From positions 2,852,001 to 2,916,000 of the forward strand of contig NZ_JAGVRK010000001.1 in assembly GCF_018283675.1 (NCBI RefSeq): 64,000 nt of DNA, written 5' to 3'. Positions 63,711 through 64,000 of the stretch are shown piece after piece. Origin of the DNA: Metabacillus flavus. GTDB lineage: Bacteria > Bacillota > Bacilli > Bacillales > Bacillaceae. The notes under the pieces were generated by a model. It was given only the letters and a program-made list of their open reading frames with translations. It was not told the origin of the DNA and ran no database searches. The position numbers and the translations under genes were made by a program. Position 1 is the stretch's first letter, and every line of letters starts with the position of its first letter.

Positions 63711-64000
63711 TTAGTTCATGGTTGAAGTTTTTGATCTTTCTTTTTTCAATTTCCATTTTTGCCAAATGTCCATTGCTGCATTGCTCCATTGAACAACCTG
63801 TGAAATCTGTTCTTTGTTTTTATCCAGACCGTTGGATACGGAGGTGGATACATTGCTTACTGAACGGTTAAGCTGCTGAAGTGACTGTCCTACCCCCTGC
63901 ACAGCGTTAACGACTGTGTTCAGCTTTTCAGATTTCTGCTGAATGTCATTGGCGAGCAAATTGGTTTTATGTAGGAGTTCTGTCGTTTCTGTCGTAATTC
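63711..64000 (-). CDS. ytxG: YtxG (DUF948) general stress protein, cut by window edge
   Basis: The frame is open from the stop at 63711 to base 64000 without interruption; the N-terminal part with the membrane helix is outside the window. The visible 96 residues are coiled-coil rich ([40 protein letters not shown]) and end in [17 protein letters not shown]948/YtxG family, first gene of ytxGHJ, 29 bases before ytxH. Confidence 0.9.
   Translation of the reverse strand, partial: ITTETTELLHKTNLLANDIQQKSEKLNTVVNAVQGVGQSLQQLNRSVSNVSTSVSNGLDKNKEQISQVVQWSNAAMDIWQKWKLKKERSKTSTMN

Overview
The window is chromosomal DNA of a low-GC, endospore-forming Bacillaceae member. Spore genes (sspA, the gerW-like ytfJ, a YjcZ-type peptide), bacillithiol/thioredoxin-type ytxJ, ezrA, ccpA and the gene order argGH-ackA-ytxK-tpx-ytfJI-yteJ-sppA-ppnK-ytcJ-mbcS-sspA-thiI-nifZ-braB-ezrA-hisJ-yttP-ytsP-dgcP-rpsD-tyrS ... 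acsA/acuABC ... ccpA-aroA-ytxJHG closely follow the Bacillus subtilis ytxG-ackA region. No species is assigned; the accessory content would suit a Metabacillus/Bacillus-type genome.

Layout. 1-1.2 kb: truncated ald with an unusual 41-bp tandem repeat upstream. 1.4-3.8 kb: an SDR with a degenerate active site and an NCS1 nucleobase permease behind a possible structured leader. 3.8-8.5 kb: argGH plus a 53-aa gene, a small UVR-like gene, and ackA with a near-textbook cre/promoter. 8.5-14.1 kb: accessory block, the 5-oxoprolinase operon pxpBCA with an NRAMP-fold transporter that lacks the metal motifs, an MFS pump, and a first copy of a MITE-like repeat. 14.1-36.4 kb: conserved core, with ytcJ broken by a frameshift, diguanylate cyclase dgcP, rpsD with its leader, and tyrS with a T-box. 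36.8-53 kb: accessory block between tyrS and acsA holding a class A PBP, yihY, a second MITE copy, a Pel polysaccharide operon (pelD-E-A-F-G), a divergent secreted GH114 glycosidase gene behind a c-di-GMP-I riboswitch, and fruRKA. 53-64 kb: acsA/acuABC, an IS1182-family insertion where B. subtilis has motPS, ccpA, aroA, ytxJ, ytxH and ytxG (cut by the window edge), with two more MITE copies.

The most interesting unit is at 41.1-49.2 kb. A Gram-positive Pel cluster (no pelB/pelC) encodes PelD with a retained RxxD c-di-GMP site, and 65 bp from it a divergent promoter drives a c-di-GMP riboswitch followed by a secreted polygalactosaminidase-like enzyme. The arrangement suggests that one second messenger controls both polymer synthesis (protein level) and polymer trimming or release (RNA level). 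The expression platform looks like an RBS-sequestering hairpin that competes with aptamer P1, which predicts translation ON at high c-di-GMP. A diguanylate cyclase gene (dgcP) lies about 14 kb away.

Four copies of a roughly 300-bp extragenic repeat (13.8, 40.8, 60.9 and 62.5 kb) share imperfect terminal inverted repeats, a subterminal hairpin whose stem sequence varies while staying paired, and a GC-rich core.
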